This document shows positions 1 to 8,868 of a DNA stretch of 64,000 nucleotides, one piece after another. Each line of letters starts with the position of its first letter. Positions within the stretch are counted from its first letter, which is position 1. A model generated the notes under the pieces. It ran no database searches. It saw only the letters and a program-made list of their open reading frames with translations, and was not told the origin of the DNA. Location: the NCBI RefSeq assembly GCF_000240165.1, contig NC_017586.1, positions 372,001 through 436,000 on the forward strand, given 5' to 3'. This DNA comes from Streptantibioticus cattleyicolor NRRL 8057 = DSM 46488. Lineage in GTDB: Bacteria; Actinomycetota; Actinomycetes; Streptomycetales; Streptomycetaceae. The position numbers and the translations under genes are program-made.

Positions 1-1103
1 GGTGCCGCCGGAGACGCCCCAGCCGGTCGCCTTGGGGTCGTAGCTGGAGTAGACCCAGGCACCGCCGTTGACCGCGGCGGCCATCGACACGTCCGGGGTG
101 CCGCGGCGGGCGCCGACCACGGACCGGACGCCGTTCTGGAAGGCGGGGCGGGTGAAGACGTGCGACTGGCCGCCGCCGCCCGCGCCGTTGTCGTTGTAGA
201 CGCTCTCCGGCTTGACGCGGTTGCCCTTGTCGTCCAGGTGGAGCTGGGTGCCGCCGATGGAGGTCACCAGCGGGTCGGAGGACGGCCAGGAGTTGACGCG
301 GTACTTGTAGTAGCCCTTGCCGTCGGCGGTGCTGTCGGTGGCGCCGCCGTCACCGGAGGAGCCGAGCACGGTGACGTTGTGCTTGGCGGCGTCCTTGAAG
401 GCGTACCGCAGCTTCTCGATGCTGGAGAAGTCGCCCTTGTCGAAGCCGGGGAAGGTGTTCTCGGTGGCGCCGAAGCTCTGCGTGATGACGTCGCCTATGC
501 CGTGGTCTATCAGGTACTTCTCGGCCGACATCATCTCCGGCAGGCCGGTGACGCCCTCGGTCTCCGCGACCGCGGTCTCCACCAGCACGATCTTGGCGCC
601 GGGGGCGACCGCGTGCGCCATCTCCACGTCCAGCGCGGTCTCCCCGGCCCAGCCGGTCATGTCGGAGTTGTTGGGGTCGAAGGGCGGCACCTTGCCCCAC
701 TTGACGACCTGCACCTTGGTGCTGGGCAGGCCGAACTGCTTGCTGTAGACGTCCAGGTCGTGCTGGACGGTGGGCGAGCCGAAGGAGTCGACGATGACGA
801 TCGTGCGGCCCTTGCCGGTGACGCCCTTCTTGTACAGCGAGTTGAGGCCGTACGCCTGCCGGTACTGCAACGGCGAGTAGCAGGCGATCTTCCACTTGGC
901 CTGGCACTGCTCGGTCGACAGCGGCGTCGGGACGGCCCGGACCAGACCGTGGCCGGCGATCGCGGGCACCGCCGTGGTGTGGGTGGCGGCCGGGGCGGCG
1001 ACGGCCGATCCCCCCGTCTGGGCGGCGAGCGCGGCGGCGGCTGCGAGGGCGACGGCCCCGCCGTGGCGGTCACGGCACGGGTCCGGGGACGAGCTGGGCG
1101 CAT
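1..1103 (-). CDS. Secreted S53 (sedolisin-type) peptidase, cut by left edge, apparent frameshift
   Basis: Serine-carboxyl endopeptidase of family S53, secreted. The mature reading frame runs to the window edge and stops at VSGGT, immediately before the expected catalytic Ser of the GTS motif. Visible are WAGETALDVEMA (the family Glu/Asp pair) and LGSSGDGGA (oxyanion Asp). The only good start is ATG at 1101-1103, preceded by GGGAG, giving MRPARPRTRAVTATAG, but this frame does not lead into the mature frame. One added base in the C run at 1056-1059 would join it to AVALAAAAALAAQTGG, a convincing signal-peptide core. Either a sequencing error in a homopolymer or a real inactivating frameshift; no alternative in-frame start exists. 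A second S53 gene follows upstream on the same strand, so these are tandem paralogues. Confidence 0.85.
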
Positions 1104-1379
1104 GTGTTCTCCCTGTGTGGAGTGGAGCCGCGACGACTGAGCGGAGCGGTTCCCGCGATCCCATCTGGCCGATCATGAACCGGACAAGACTGTTGGCCCG
1201 TTGCTGTCGAATGCTTTACCCGAGCGGTCTTTTCTTTACCTGTACATGGCCAGCCCATGGGTACCATCCGCGCACGAAATCGGGCATACCTCCCGACCGC
1301 CGCCATCGGGCCGGGTGACACCCGAAAACCGGGTGACAGGCTGTCGTCGTGCGGGAGTTGGGCCGGTCGCGGGCACACA

Positions 1380-1414
1380 CCGGGCCCCGGCCGCCTGAGG
1401 CGGCCGGGGCCCGG
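1380..1414 (-). terminator. Strong hairpin terminator after the second S53 gene
   Basis: A perfect 16-bp GC stem (left arm 1380-1395, right arm 1399-1414) closes on a 3-nt TGA loop. It lies about 20 bases beyond the S53 stop codon at 1436-1438. There is no U-tract, as is usual for actinobacterial terminators. Confidence 0.75.
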
Positions 1415-1435
1415 GTCACTCACCGAGGCAGGGCG

Positions 1436-2677
1436 TCAGCCCTTGAACGCCTCGGTGCCGTTGGGCGTACCGAGCCCGGTCGGGCCGTCGTACCCGGGGC
1501 CCGCGGTGCACATGCTGGTGCCGCCGCAGTCACCGTTGGAGCCCTGGGTCACATCGTTCAGCGCCGAGGTGTGCTGGTACGGGAAGGAGGCCGGGTTGCT
1601 GCCGGCGGACGGGGCGCCGGCCAGCGCGTAGACCGAGGCGATGATCGGGGCGGAGGCGCTGGTGCCGCCGACCACCTGCCAGCCGCCGGACTGGTAGCTG
1701 TCGTAGACCGCCACACCGGTGGCCGGGTCGGCGACCGCGGAGACGTCGGCCACGCTGCGCTTGGCGCAGTCGCCGCCCTTCTGCCAGCTCGGCTTGGCCT
1801 CGGTGGTCGAGCAGCCGGAGCCGGTGCCCTCACCGCCCGCGCTGGAACCCCACACCTTCTCGCTCCAGCCTCGGGAGCTGGAGTCCTTGGTGAGCGAGGT
1901 GCCGCCCACCGCGGTGACGCCCGGCGAGGCGGCCGGGTACTCCACCCCGTAGCCGGAGTCGCCCGCCGAGGCGGTGATGACCACGCCCGGGTGGTTGAAG
2001 TACTGGCTGTCCGCCTTGGCGTCGGAGGCGTCCTCGCCGCCGCCGTAGCTGTTGGAGACGAACTTGGCGCCCTTGCCGACCGCCTGGTTCACCGCGGCGC
2101 CGAGGTCGTCCATGCTCGCCGAGTTGGCCTCGACCAGCAGGATGTGGGCCTTGGGCGCGATCGCCGAGACCATGTCGAGGTCGAGGGAGATCTCCCCGGC
2201 CCAACCGGCGTCGGCGCTCGGGTAGTTGTGGCCGCCGTTCTGGTCGATCTTGGAGAAGCAGCCGTTGCCGCTGGTGCAGTCGGGCAGCCCGTACTGCTTG
2301 CGGTAGGCGGCCAGGTCCTTCTCGGCGTTGGGGTCGTCCTGGGCGTCGACGATGGCGATGGTGGCACCCTCGCCGCCGTCCGCCGGCAGCTTGTAGGCGC
2401 TGCGCAGGTCGTCCGGGCCGAAGCCCTGCGGGGCGTCGTGCGGGCCGATGGCGTGCTTGGCCATGACGTCGGTGCGCACCAGCGCGTTGCACGCCATGTA
2501 ACCCGGCTTGCTGGGCTCCGCGCACAGCCGCTTGACGTGGGGTCCGGCGGCGGCCGGAGCCGCCCCGGCCGGAGCGGTGATCATGTACGAGCCGGCGACC
2601 AGCAGGGTCAGCGCACCTGCGGCGACGGCGGTCCTACCACCGACGCGGCGGCGCTTGGCGTGGGTCGGTATGTGCAA
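1436..2677 (-). CDS. Secreted S53 family serine-carboxyl peptidase
   Basis: Predicted secreted acid-type endopeptidase, 413 aa. The start is TTG at 2675-2677 with GGGAGG eight bases upstream; it gives a positively charged signal peptide (THAKRRR then a hydrophobic stretch, about residues 14-40). Catalytic features are all visible: Glu162 and Asp166 in WAGEISLDLD, oxyanion Asp240 in SAGDSG and Ser340 in GGTSASAP. The C-terminal YDGPTGLGTPNG resembles the family calcium-site region. Unlike kumamolisins there is no long activation domain: only some 50 residues separate the signal peptide from the catalytic start (LRSAYKLP). It is a paralogue of the neighbouring gene at the left edge, with its own terminator between them. 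Confidence 0.93.
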   Translation of the reverse strand: MHIPTHAKRRRVGGRTAVAAGALTLLVAGSYMITAPAGAAPAAAGPHVKRLCAEPSKPGYMACNALVRTDVMAKHAIGPHDAPQGFGPDDLRSAYKLPADGGEGATIAIVDAQDDPNAEKDLAAYRKQYGLPDCTSGNGCFSKIDQNGGHNYPSADAGWAGEISLDLDMVSAIAPKAHILLVEANSASMDDLGAAVNQAVGKGAKFVSNSYGGGEDASDAKADSQYFNHPGVVITASAGDSGYGVEYPAASPGVTAVGGTSLTKDSSSRGWSEKVWGSSAGGEGTGSGCSTTEAKPSWQKGGDCAKRSVADVSAVADPATGVAVYDSYQSGGWQVVGGTSASAPIIASVYALAGAPSAGSNPASFPYQHTSALNDVTQGSNGDCGGTSMCTAGPGYDGPTGLGTPNGTEAFKG

Positions 2678-3218
2678 GGAACGGCCCTCCCTGGGGGGAT
2701 GGGGACGGCGTTCGGCGGGCGCCCGTGGGGGCCGGCACCGTACGCGGTCCCGGGAACTGTCCACTGCGGCGGCACCGCACCCCGTCGACGGCCTCGGCGA
2801 CGGGGGTGGGGGCGATGCGAGGGCGGCGCGGTACCCGCGTCGACCGCCATGAAGCGTACAGGCATGCACATGACAGACCAGCGGTTCCAACTGCCACCCC
2901 GCCGAGTGGTGGTCCCAGGAAGCTAGCGGACGGATCACCTCCGCCACAAGGGCCGTCGACACACCCCGGCCGCCCCCGCCCGGCCGGACGGCACGCCGGT
3001 GCGCACGGTACGTGACGGCGGCCGGACCGGCGCAGCGCGGACACCGTGGCCGCCTCCACCACGGCTCACTCGAACGAGTGGAATCGTCATATCACCATAA
3101 CAACCGGCAAAACCCACGGTCGACGCGGTGGTCGGACACCCGCCGGACGGCTCGTACGGTCGGCAACCGGACCCGCCCCGGGCTGCCCGCGACCCCGGAC
3201 AACCGTGACGCTCGGTCA
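2678..3218. other. Long divergent intergenic region, no gene seen
   Basis: These 541 bases separate the divergent S53 peptidase and acyltransferase genes. Open frames here lack ribosome sites and read as arginine/proline-rich out-of-frame sequence. The only lower-GC patch is near 3085-3115 (CATATCACCATAACAAC), a plausible promoter area for the acyltransferase. I see no terminator, RNA or repeat. Confidence 0.5.
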
Positions 3219-5102
3219 ATGAACATCGATCAGCGGCCGGCCCCGGCGGCACCCGGAACCGCGCGGGTCGCCGGACTCGACGGACTGCGCGCCGTCGCCG
3301 TCGCCGCCGTGGTGGCCTACCACGTGCACCCCTCCTGGCTGCCCGGCGGCTTCCTCGGGGTCGACCTGTTCTTCGTCATCAGCGGCTATCTGATCACCAG
3401 TTGGCTGATGGCCGAACGGGTGCGTACCGGACGGTTCCAGCTGCGCGCGTTCTGGGTGCGACGCGCCCGGCGGCTGCTGCCCGCGCTGTGGGCCATGCTG
3501 CTCGTCACCGCCTGCGCGGCCACGCTGACCGGCGGGGACTGCTGGGCCGGGCTGCGCGGCAACCTGCTGGCCGCGCTGACCTACAGCAGCAACTGGTGGC
3601 AGATCAGCCGCCACGACACCTACTTCGCCGGGGTCGGCGTCAAACCGGTGCTCCAGCACCTGTGGTCGCTCTCGGTGGAGGAGCAGTTCTATCTGCTGTG
3701 TCCGCTGCTGCTGTTCGCGGTCACCACGGTGCTGCGCCGGCGCCGCCTCCAGGTGGCGCTGCTGCTGGCGCTGGCGGTGCTGTCGTTCACCGCGATGGCC
3801 CTGGTCTTCTCCCCCGACACCGACACCTCGCGGGTGTACTACGGCACCGACACGCACGGCGGCGGGCTGCTGCTGGGCGCGGCGGCGGCGTTCGCGGTGC
3901 CGCTGGCCCGGGCGGTGGCGGCGCGTTCCCCCGGACGGATCACGTCCGCCGACGCGCTCGGCGCCGCCGGGTTCACGGTGCTGGCCGCCGCCGCGTTGCT
4001 GCTGGACGGCACCGGGGCCGGGGTCTACCGGGGCGGGCTCGCCGTCGCCACCGCCGCCGCGGTCGCCGTGGTGGTGGCCGCCGCGGTGCCGGGACGGATC
4101 GGACGCGCGCTCTCCCGGCCTCCGCTGGTGTGGGTGGGGCGCCGCAGCTACGGCATCTACCTGTGGCACTGGCCGGTGATCGCGGTGTGCGCCGCGCTCG
4201 ACCCGGGCGCGCCGGCCTCACCGCTGTGGCAGCCGGTCGCGCTGGTGGCCCCGGTGCTGCTCGCGGCGGCCTCGTACCGGCTGGTGGAGGAGCCGGTCAT
4301 CCGGCTGGGGGTACGCGGCTACGCGCGGGAGCTGACCGCTCGTCACCGCGCCCGGGCCGCGGTCCGGCCGCGGCAGGCCCTGGCGGTGCTGGTGTCCGCC
4401 GCCGCCGTGGTGACGGTGGCCGGCGCCGGGATCGTCCGCGCCCCGTCCAGCACCGGGCTGGAGGCGCAGATCAGCGCGGGTGAACGGCTCGCCGCCGCCC
4501 GTCCGCCGGATGCCGCCCGCCCCGTCCACCGCACCGACGACACCGCGGCCGACGACCCCGACGACCCCACCGACCCCGACCAGGCACCGCTGGACGAGGA
4601 GGAGGCGCCGGCCAGGATCACCGGCGCCGACGTCACCGCGGTCGGCGACTCGGTGATGCTCGCCGCCGCCCGGGACCTTCAGCGCAAGCTGCCCGGGATC
4701 GTGGTGGAGGCCAAGGTGGGCCGTCAGATGGACGCCGCCCCCGAGCTGCTGCGCCGGCTCGCCGGCGCCGGCCGGCTGCGCAAGGTCGTGGTGGTGGGCC
4801 TCGGCACCAACGGCGGGTTCCCCAAGGAGACCGCCGAGAGGCTGCTGGCCGTCACCGGGCCCGCCCGCCGCGTCCTGTTCGTCACCGTCCATGCCCCCCG
4901 GACCTGGCAGCCCGCCGTCAACGCGACGCTGGCCGACACCGTGCGCGCGCATCCGTCGACGACGCGGCTCGTGGACTGGGACACCGCCATCTCCCGTCAC
5001 CCGGAACAGTTGTGGGCCGATCGCATCCACCCCCGTCCGTCCGCCGGCACCGAGACCTACGCCGCGCTGATCGCCTCCGCCGTGCAGCGCCTCGGCCCCT
5101 GA
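3219..5102 (+). CDS. OafA/YrhL-type membrane acyltransferase with C-terminal SGNH domain
   Basis: Membrane O-acyltransferase (acyltransferase 3 family) likely modifying a cell-surface polysaccharide or peptidoglycan-linked glycan, 627 aa. The start at 3219 was chosen because GLDGLRAVAVAAVVAYHVH, the family opening with its conserved His, begins 20 residues later; longer versions add low-complexity sequence. About ten membrane segments fill residues 15-430, including the HLWSLSVEEQFYLL signature. A linker of about 90 residues rich in Asp/Pro follows, then an extracytoplasmic SGNH domain with GDSVMLAA (nucleophile Ser), LGTNG and the terminal DRIHP (Asp/His pair). The substrate cannot be told from sequence; it stands alone. 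Confidence 0.9.
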   Translation: MNIDQRPAPAAPGTARVAGLDGLRAVAVAAVVAYHVHPSWLPGGFLGVDLFFVISGYLITSWLMAERVRTGRFQLRAFWVRRARRLLPALWAMLLVTACAATLTGGDCWAGLRGNLLAALTYSSNWWQISRHDTYFAGVGVKPVLQHLWSLSVEEQFYLLCPLLLFAVTTVLRRRRLQVALLLALAVLSFTAMALVFSPDTDTSRVYYGTDTHGGGLLLGAAAAFAVPLARAVAARSPGRITSADALGAAGFTVLAAAALLLDGTGAGVYRGGLAVATAAAVAVVVAAAVPGRIGRALSRPPLVWVGRRSYGIYLWHWPVIAVCAALDPGAPASPLWQPVALVAPVLLAAASYRLVEEPVIRLGVRGYARELTARHRARAAVRPRQALAVLVSAAAVVTVAGAGIVRAPSSTGLEAQISAGERLAAARPPDAARPVHRTDDTAADDPDDPTDPDQAPLDEEEAPARITGADVTAVGDSVMLAAARDLQRKLPGIVVEAKVGRQMDAAPELLRRLAGAGRLRKVVVVGLGTNGGFPKETAERLLAVTGPARRVLFVTVHAPRTWQPAVNATLADTVRAHPSTTRLVDWDTAISRHPEQLWADRIHPRPSAGTETYAALIASAVQRLGP

Positions 5103-5137
5103 CCGCTCCGCGGGCCTCCGGACCGCCCGCCCGCCGG

Positions 5138-6121
5138 TCACAACAGCCCGGCGCGGGCGGCCTGGATGCCGGCCTGGAACCGGGTGCGCGCGCCGAGGGA
5201 GTCCATCACCTCCCGCACCCACCGCTGGACGGTACGCGGCGACACCCCGAGCTGGCGGGCGATGCTGTCGTCGGTGAACCCGGCGGAGAGCAGGGTGAGC
5301 AGCTCCATCCGGCGTTCCGCGGCCGGGTCGGCGGGGGACCAGGTGTCGGCCACCCGCACCCCCCGGTGCCAGTAGGCGGCGAACATCGCGCCGAGCGCGT
5401 CGAGCAGCGTGGAGGCGCGGACCAGCACGGCACCGGTGAGTTCGGCGCCGGTGGTGGCCGGCAGCAGCGCCCAGCGGTCGTCGACGAGCGCGAGTTTGCA
5501 GGGGAGTTCGGGGAGCATCCGGGCCTGTTCGCCGGCGGCCACGGCGTCCCGGATCTCGGCGAGCCGCCCCGGCGCGTTGACCGAGCCGGCCTCGTACACC
5601 ACGCGGATGCGCACCCCCCGGTCGAGGAGTTCGCGTTCCACGGCGGTGTCGGCGCGCACGATGTGCGGGGGTTTGTCGAACATCAGCAGGTTGTGACGGG
5701 CGGCCTCCTGGAGCCGGCGCCACAGTCCGGCGATGGCATCCTGGCCGGTGACCACGTCGACCAGGTCGGCGGCGTGCGGTTCGTGGCCCCGCCGGTAGGC
5801 GCGCATCAGCTCGGCGACCCGGCCGCGGGTGCGCAGCAGTTCGGCCTCGCGGCGCAGCAGCAGCGCCTCCACGGCGACGTCGGGGGCGGCGGCGGACCAG
5901 TCGCCCGGCGGGTCGTCGTGCCGGTGGACCAGACCGTGGCCGTGCAGGGCGGCCAGCAGCCGGGCGGCCCGTTCCTCGCCGACGCCGAGATCGGCGGCGA
6001 GACCTGCCACCGTGGTGCGGGAGAGCGCCAGCATGCGCCGGTAGGCGGCCTGTTCCGGCTCGGGGATGCCGAGTCCGTCCAGCAGACCGCCCGCTGCCGG
6101 GCGCGATACGTCCGGTATCAA
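5138..6121 (-). CDS. LuxR/TrmB-type transcriptional regulator
   Basis: DNA-binding regulator, 327 aa. Residues about 20-75 look like a TrmB/MarR-like winged helix (AYRRMLALSRTTVAGLAADLGVG followed by LLAALHGHGLV); the middle resembles a phospholipase-D-like ligand-sensing fold; residues about 262-310 are a clear LuxR C-terminal helix-turn-helix (LLSAGFTDDSIARQLGVSPRTVQRWV). This architecture is common in Streptomyces and the ligand is usually unknown. It is divergent from the G1 peptidase gene, with an inverted repeat (6202-6220) between them, so it may control that gene; this is inference. Confidence 0.88.
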   Translation of the reverse strand: MIPDVSRPAAGGLLDGLGIPEPEQAAYRRMLALSRTTVAGLAADLGVGEERAARLLAALHGHGLVHRHDDPPGDWSAAAPDVAVEALLLRREAELLRTRGRVAELMRAYRRGHEPHAADLVDVVTGQDAIAGLWRRLQEAARHNLLMFDKPPHIVRADTAVERELLDRGVRIRVVYEAGSVNAPGRLAEIRDAVAAGEQARMLPELPCKLALVDDRWALLPATTGAELTGAVLVRASTLLDALGAMFAAYWHRGVRVADTWSPADPAAERRMELLTLLSAGFTDDSIARQLGVSPRTVQRWVREVMDSLGARTRFQAGIQAARAGLL

Positions 6122-6201
6122 CCTGACCGCCCTTCGGACACGGACGGATACGCCCCCCGCGGCCGGCTCCGGGCCCGGTCCCGCCCGCCCCCGGGCATCA
6201 T

Positions 6202-6220
6202 GTCATGTTCTGGCCATGAC
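6202..6220. promoter_or_regulatory. Inverted repeat between LuxR-type and G1 peptidase genes
   Basis: GTCATG, 7-base spacer, CATGAC. It sits 80 bases upstream of the regulator start and about 180 bases before the peptidase start. A possible regulator binding site; no experimental or family-specific support. Confidence 0.35.
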
Positions 6221-6400
6221 GGGTTCCCGCTGATCCCGGCGTCTTGAGGCGGTCCGGCACCGGACCCACCATGAACCGCGGCCGGACGAAGGCCGCCTCG
6301 TTCCTCGTCGCGGCGGGTCGCACGCCACCGTTCCCGGGCCCGCGCCGACCCCCGTCCGGCCCTTCCCCAACTCGTCCTCCCCCCACAGGAGACCGGTCAC

Positions 6401-7162
6401 ATGGGCACGCACTCAGGCACCAGACGGAACACCGCCGCCATCACCCGCGCGACCGCCGCCGCCGCGCTGCTGGCCGCCGCGCTGGTCCCGGCCGGGACCG
6501 CCCCCGCCGCCGGCTTCGGCCCGCACGCCCAGCGCTACCAGGACAGCAACTGGGGCGGCTACGTCGCCCACGGCACCTTCCGCAGCGTCAGCGGTTCCTG
6601 GACCGAGCCGCACGTCACCTGCCAGACCGCCGACGACCTGTTCGCCCCCTGGGTCGGCATCGACGGCGACGGCTCGCAGACCGTGGAGCAGACCGGGGTG
6701 CAGACCGACTGCTCCAGCGGCTCCCCGCAGCTGTCCGCCTGGTACGAGATGTACCCGGCGGCCCCGGTCTACTGGAACGACCCGGTCGACGAGGGCGACC
6801 ACATCACCGCCTCGGTCACCGCGGGCAGCGGCGGCCGGTACACCATCACGCTCTCCGACACCACCAAGGGGTGGACCGAGCACACCACGCAGTACCTGAG
6901 CGCCGGCAACGCCAGCGCCGAGGCGGTCATCGAATCGCCCACCCAGAGCTACCCCGCCTTCGACCAGCTGGACTTCTCCGGTGTGACCGCCGACGGCCAG
7001 CCGCTCGACGCCTACTCCCCCGAGGCGCTGACCAGCGGCGGCTACTCCCCCGGCCCGCTGAACAACGGGTCGTTCTCCATGACGCCCGGCGGCTACGCCA
7101 ACCGCGCCCCACACGCGGTCCGGCCGCACGGGCACCACCGGCCCGCCACGATCCACTACTGA
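6401..7162 (+). CDS. Secreted G1 family glutamic endopeptidase (eqolisin-like)
   Basis: Extracellular acid peptidase using a Gln/Glu dyad, 253 aa. AGGAG lies ten bases before ATG at 6401. A signal peptide covers about residues 1-37 (RATAAAALLAAALVPAGTAPAAG). The mature part begins SNWGGYV and carries the two diagnostic blocks: VEQTGV, containing the catalytic Gln97, and AEAVIESPT, containing the catalytic Glu178. SAWYEMYP is another conserved family stretch. G1 peptidases were first described in fungi but occur in actinobacteria. The gene ends at a strong bidirectional hairpin. Together with the S53 genes it suggests an acid-active secreted proteolytic repertoire. Confidence 0.92.
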   Translation: MGTHSGTRRNTAAITRATAAAALLAAALVPAGTAPAAGFGPHAQRYQDSNWGGYVAHGTFRSVSGSWTEPHVTCQTADDLFAPWVGIDGDGSQTVEQTGVQTDCSSGSPQLSAWYEMYPAAPVYWNDPVDEGDHITASVTAGSGGRYTITLSDTTKGWTEHTTQYLSAGNASAEAVIESPTQSYPAFDQLDFSGVTADGQPLDAYSPEALTSGGYSPGPLNNGSFSMTPGGYANRAPHAVRPHGHHRPATIHY

Positions 7163-7174
7163 CCGGCCGGCCGG

Positions 7175-7222
7175 GGACGACGGTCCGGCGCCCACCCTGC
7201 CCCGGCGGCCGGACCGTCGTCC
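7175..7222. terminator. Bidirectional hairpin between convergent genes
   Basis: A perfect 15-bp stem (7175-7189 with 7208-7222) and an 18-base loop lie between the stop of the G1 peptidase and the stop of the minus-strand membrane protein gene. It can serve both. Confidence 0.7.
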
Positions 7223-7229
7223 GCGCACC

Positions 7230-8042
7230 TCACTTGAGGATGTTGACCGCCCGCGCGATCACCAGGGCCACGGTGATCAGGGAGACCGCGGACTGGGCGA
7301 GCATCAGCATCTTGGCCCAGCGGGACAGGGGCATGACATCGGTGGGGCTGAACGCGGTGGCGTTGGTGAAGGAGAGGTAGAAGTAGTCGAGGAAACCCGG
7401 CTCCCACCCCGGCGGGGCGAGCGCGCTCTCCTGCATCTGCGGGAAGAGGAAGTCGGGGTACTGACGGGTGCCGGCGGCACGGTGCACCGGACCACCGCGG
7501 TCCCATTCCCAGTACCACAGCGCGAAGACGATGACGTTGGTCAGCCAGATGCCGGCCCCGGTCATCAGCAACGGCCCGGCGTCCTCGCCCTCGCGCCCCA
7601 GCACCAGCCCGCGGACCAGCGCGGCGGCCGACCAGCCGTTGGCGACGCTCACCAGCGCGGCGAGCGCCAGGCTCGCGGAACGCATCAACGGTGAACGCCG
7701 CCTTATCCGGCGGGGGTTTGCGGCGAAGAGACCGATCAGCAGCACGACCTCCAGCAGTGGCAGCAGCCAGTGCGGCCGGAAGCTCAGCCGCGGTGGCAGC
7801 GACCACTGCACGGCCGCCGCGAGGAGCACCGCGGCGGTCACGGCCCAGCGCTGCTCGCCCTCGGTCTCCCGCCGCCAGGCCGGCTGCTCGGCCGGTGGCC
7901 CGTGGCGCGACGGCCGGGCGCCGGGGGCGGTCGTACCGCCGGTCAGCAACTGCTCGATCCGGTCCAGCCGCCGGTGCAGGTCACCGGCGAGCCGCCGCGG
8001 GTCCGCCGGCTCGCCGCCCTGGTCACTGTCTGTTGCGTCCAT
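7230..8042 (-). CDS. Membrane protein with a two-helix ion-channel-like C-terminus
   Basis: Integral membrane protein of 270 aa. The first 65 residues are cytoplasmic and charged; about six membrane segments follow (near residues 69-85, 93-108, 122-145, 157-178, then a final pair). The C-terminal FLDYFYLSFTNATAFSPTDVMPLSRWAKMLM followed by a last helix has the layout of a potassium-channel pore loop but lacks the TVGYG selectivity sequence. I call it only channel-like. It lies 42 bases downstream of the response regulator gene on the same strand, so the two are probably cotranscribed. Function unknown. Confidence 0.75.
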   Translation of the reverse strand: MDATDSDQGGEPADPRRLAGDLHRRLDRIEQLLTGGTTAPGARPSRHGPPAEQPAWRRETEGEQRWAVTAAVLLAAAVQWSLPPRLSFRPHWLLPLLEVVLLIGLFAANPRRIRRRSPLMRSASLALAALVSVANGWSAAALVRGLVLGREGEDAGPLLMTGAGIWLTNVIVFALWYWEWDRGGPVHRAAGTRQYPDFLFPQMQESALAPPGWEPGFLDYFYLSFTNATAFSPTDVMPLSRWAKMLMLAQSAVSLITVALVIARAVNILK

Positions 8043-8084
8043 GGGCCCATTGTGCGGGGCGCCACCGACAGCCTTCCCGGCGGC

Positions 8085-8768
8085 TCACCCGCCCAGCCGG
8101 TACCCCACCCCGTGCACGGTGTGCACGATGCGCGGCTCGCCGCCCGCTTCGAGCTTGCGGCGCAGGTAACCGACGTACACGGCAAGGGAGTTGGAGTGCG
8201 GGCCGAAGTCCGCGCCCCACACCCGTGCCATGATCACCTCACGGGGCAGCACCTGTCCCGGGTGCTCCATGAGGACTTCGAGCAGGGCGAACTCGGTACG
8301 GGTGAACTCCAGCGGCCGGCCGCCGCGGGCCCCGGTGCGGCTCGCCGGATCGGCCACCAGGTCGCCGTACCGGTACACACCCTCCTCCGGGGCGGGGGCG
8401 GCGCGGCGCAGCAGGGCGCGCAGCCGGGCCGCCAGCTCGTCCAGGGCGAACGGCTTGACCAGGTAGTCGTCGGCACCGGCGTCCAGCCCGTCCACCCGGT
8501 CGTGCACCGAGTCGCGGGCGGTGAGGATCAGGATCGGGGTGCGGTCGCCCAGCGCGCGCAGCCGGCGGCAGACCGCGAGGCCGTCCAGCACCGGCATCAT
8601 CACGTCCAGCACGACGGCGTCCGGCTGCCAGGCGGCCAGCTCGCTGAGGCCGGCCAGCCCGTCGCCGGCGCCGCGCACCGCGTACCCGGCCACCGCCAGC
8701 CCGTCCTCGACGGCCGCCCGCACCTCCGGGTCGTCGTCGACGACCAGCACCTTCGCCCCGTCGTTCAT
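8085..8768 (-). CDS. OmpR-family response regulator, no adjacent kinase
   Basis: Two-component response regulator, 227 aa. The receiver domain (residues 1-120) has the acidic pocket VDDDPE, the phospho-acceptor Asp in DAVVLDVMMP, the Thr in ILTARD and the Lys in YLVKPF. The C-terminal winged helix (about 130-225) shows LEFTRTEFALLEVLMEHPGQV and YVGYLRRKLE. No sensor kinase gene is present on either side; instead a membrane protein gene follows at 42 bases. It resembles the MprA/CseB/PrrA type. The divergent neighbour is a MurG-like gene, which could be a target, but nothing shows this directly. Confidence 0.92.
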   Translation of the reverse strand: MNDGAKVLVVDDDPEVRAAVEDGLAVAGYAVRGAGDGLAGLSELAAWQPDAVVLDVMMPVLDGLAVCRRLRALGDRTPILILTARDSVHDRVDGLDAGADDYLVKPFALDELAARLRALLRRAAPAPEEGVYRYGDLVADPASRTGARGGRPLEFTRTEFALLEVLMEHPGQVLPREVIMARVWGADFGPHSNSLAVYVGYLRRKLEAGGEPRIVHTVHGVGYRLGG

Positions 8769-8868
8769 GTCCGCACCCGCGCCGTGCCGCTCATGACGCC
8801 CAGCATGGCAGACCGGGCGGAGCGCGCTGTTATGACCTTCTTAGAACGGTTCACCAAGGTGACCGGTC

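Noticed and set aside
160-1140. Long plus-strand open frame (326 codons)
   Set aside because: Antisense to the S53 peptidase gene; the minus frame has clear family motifs and this one is Val/Ala/Gly-biased noise.
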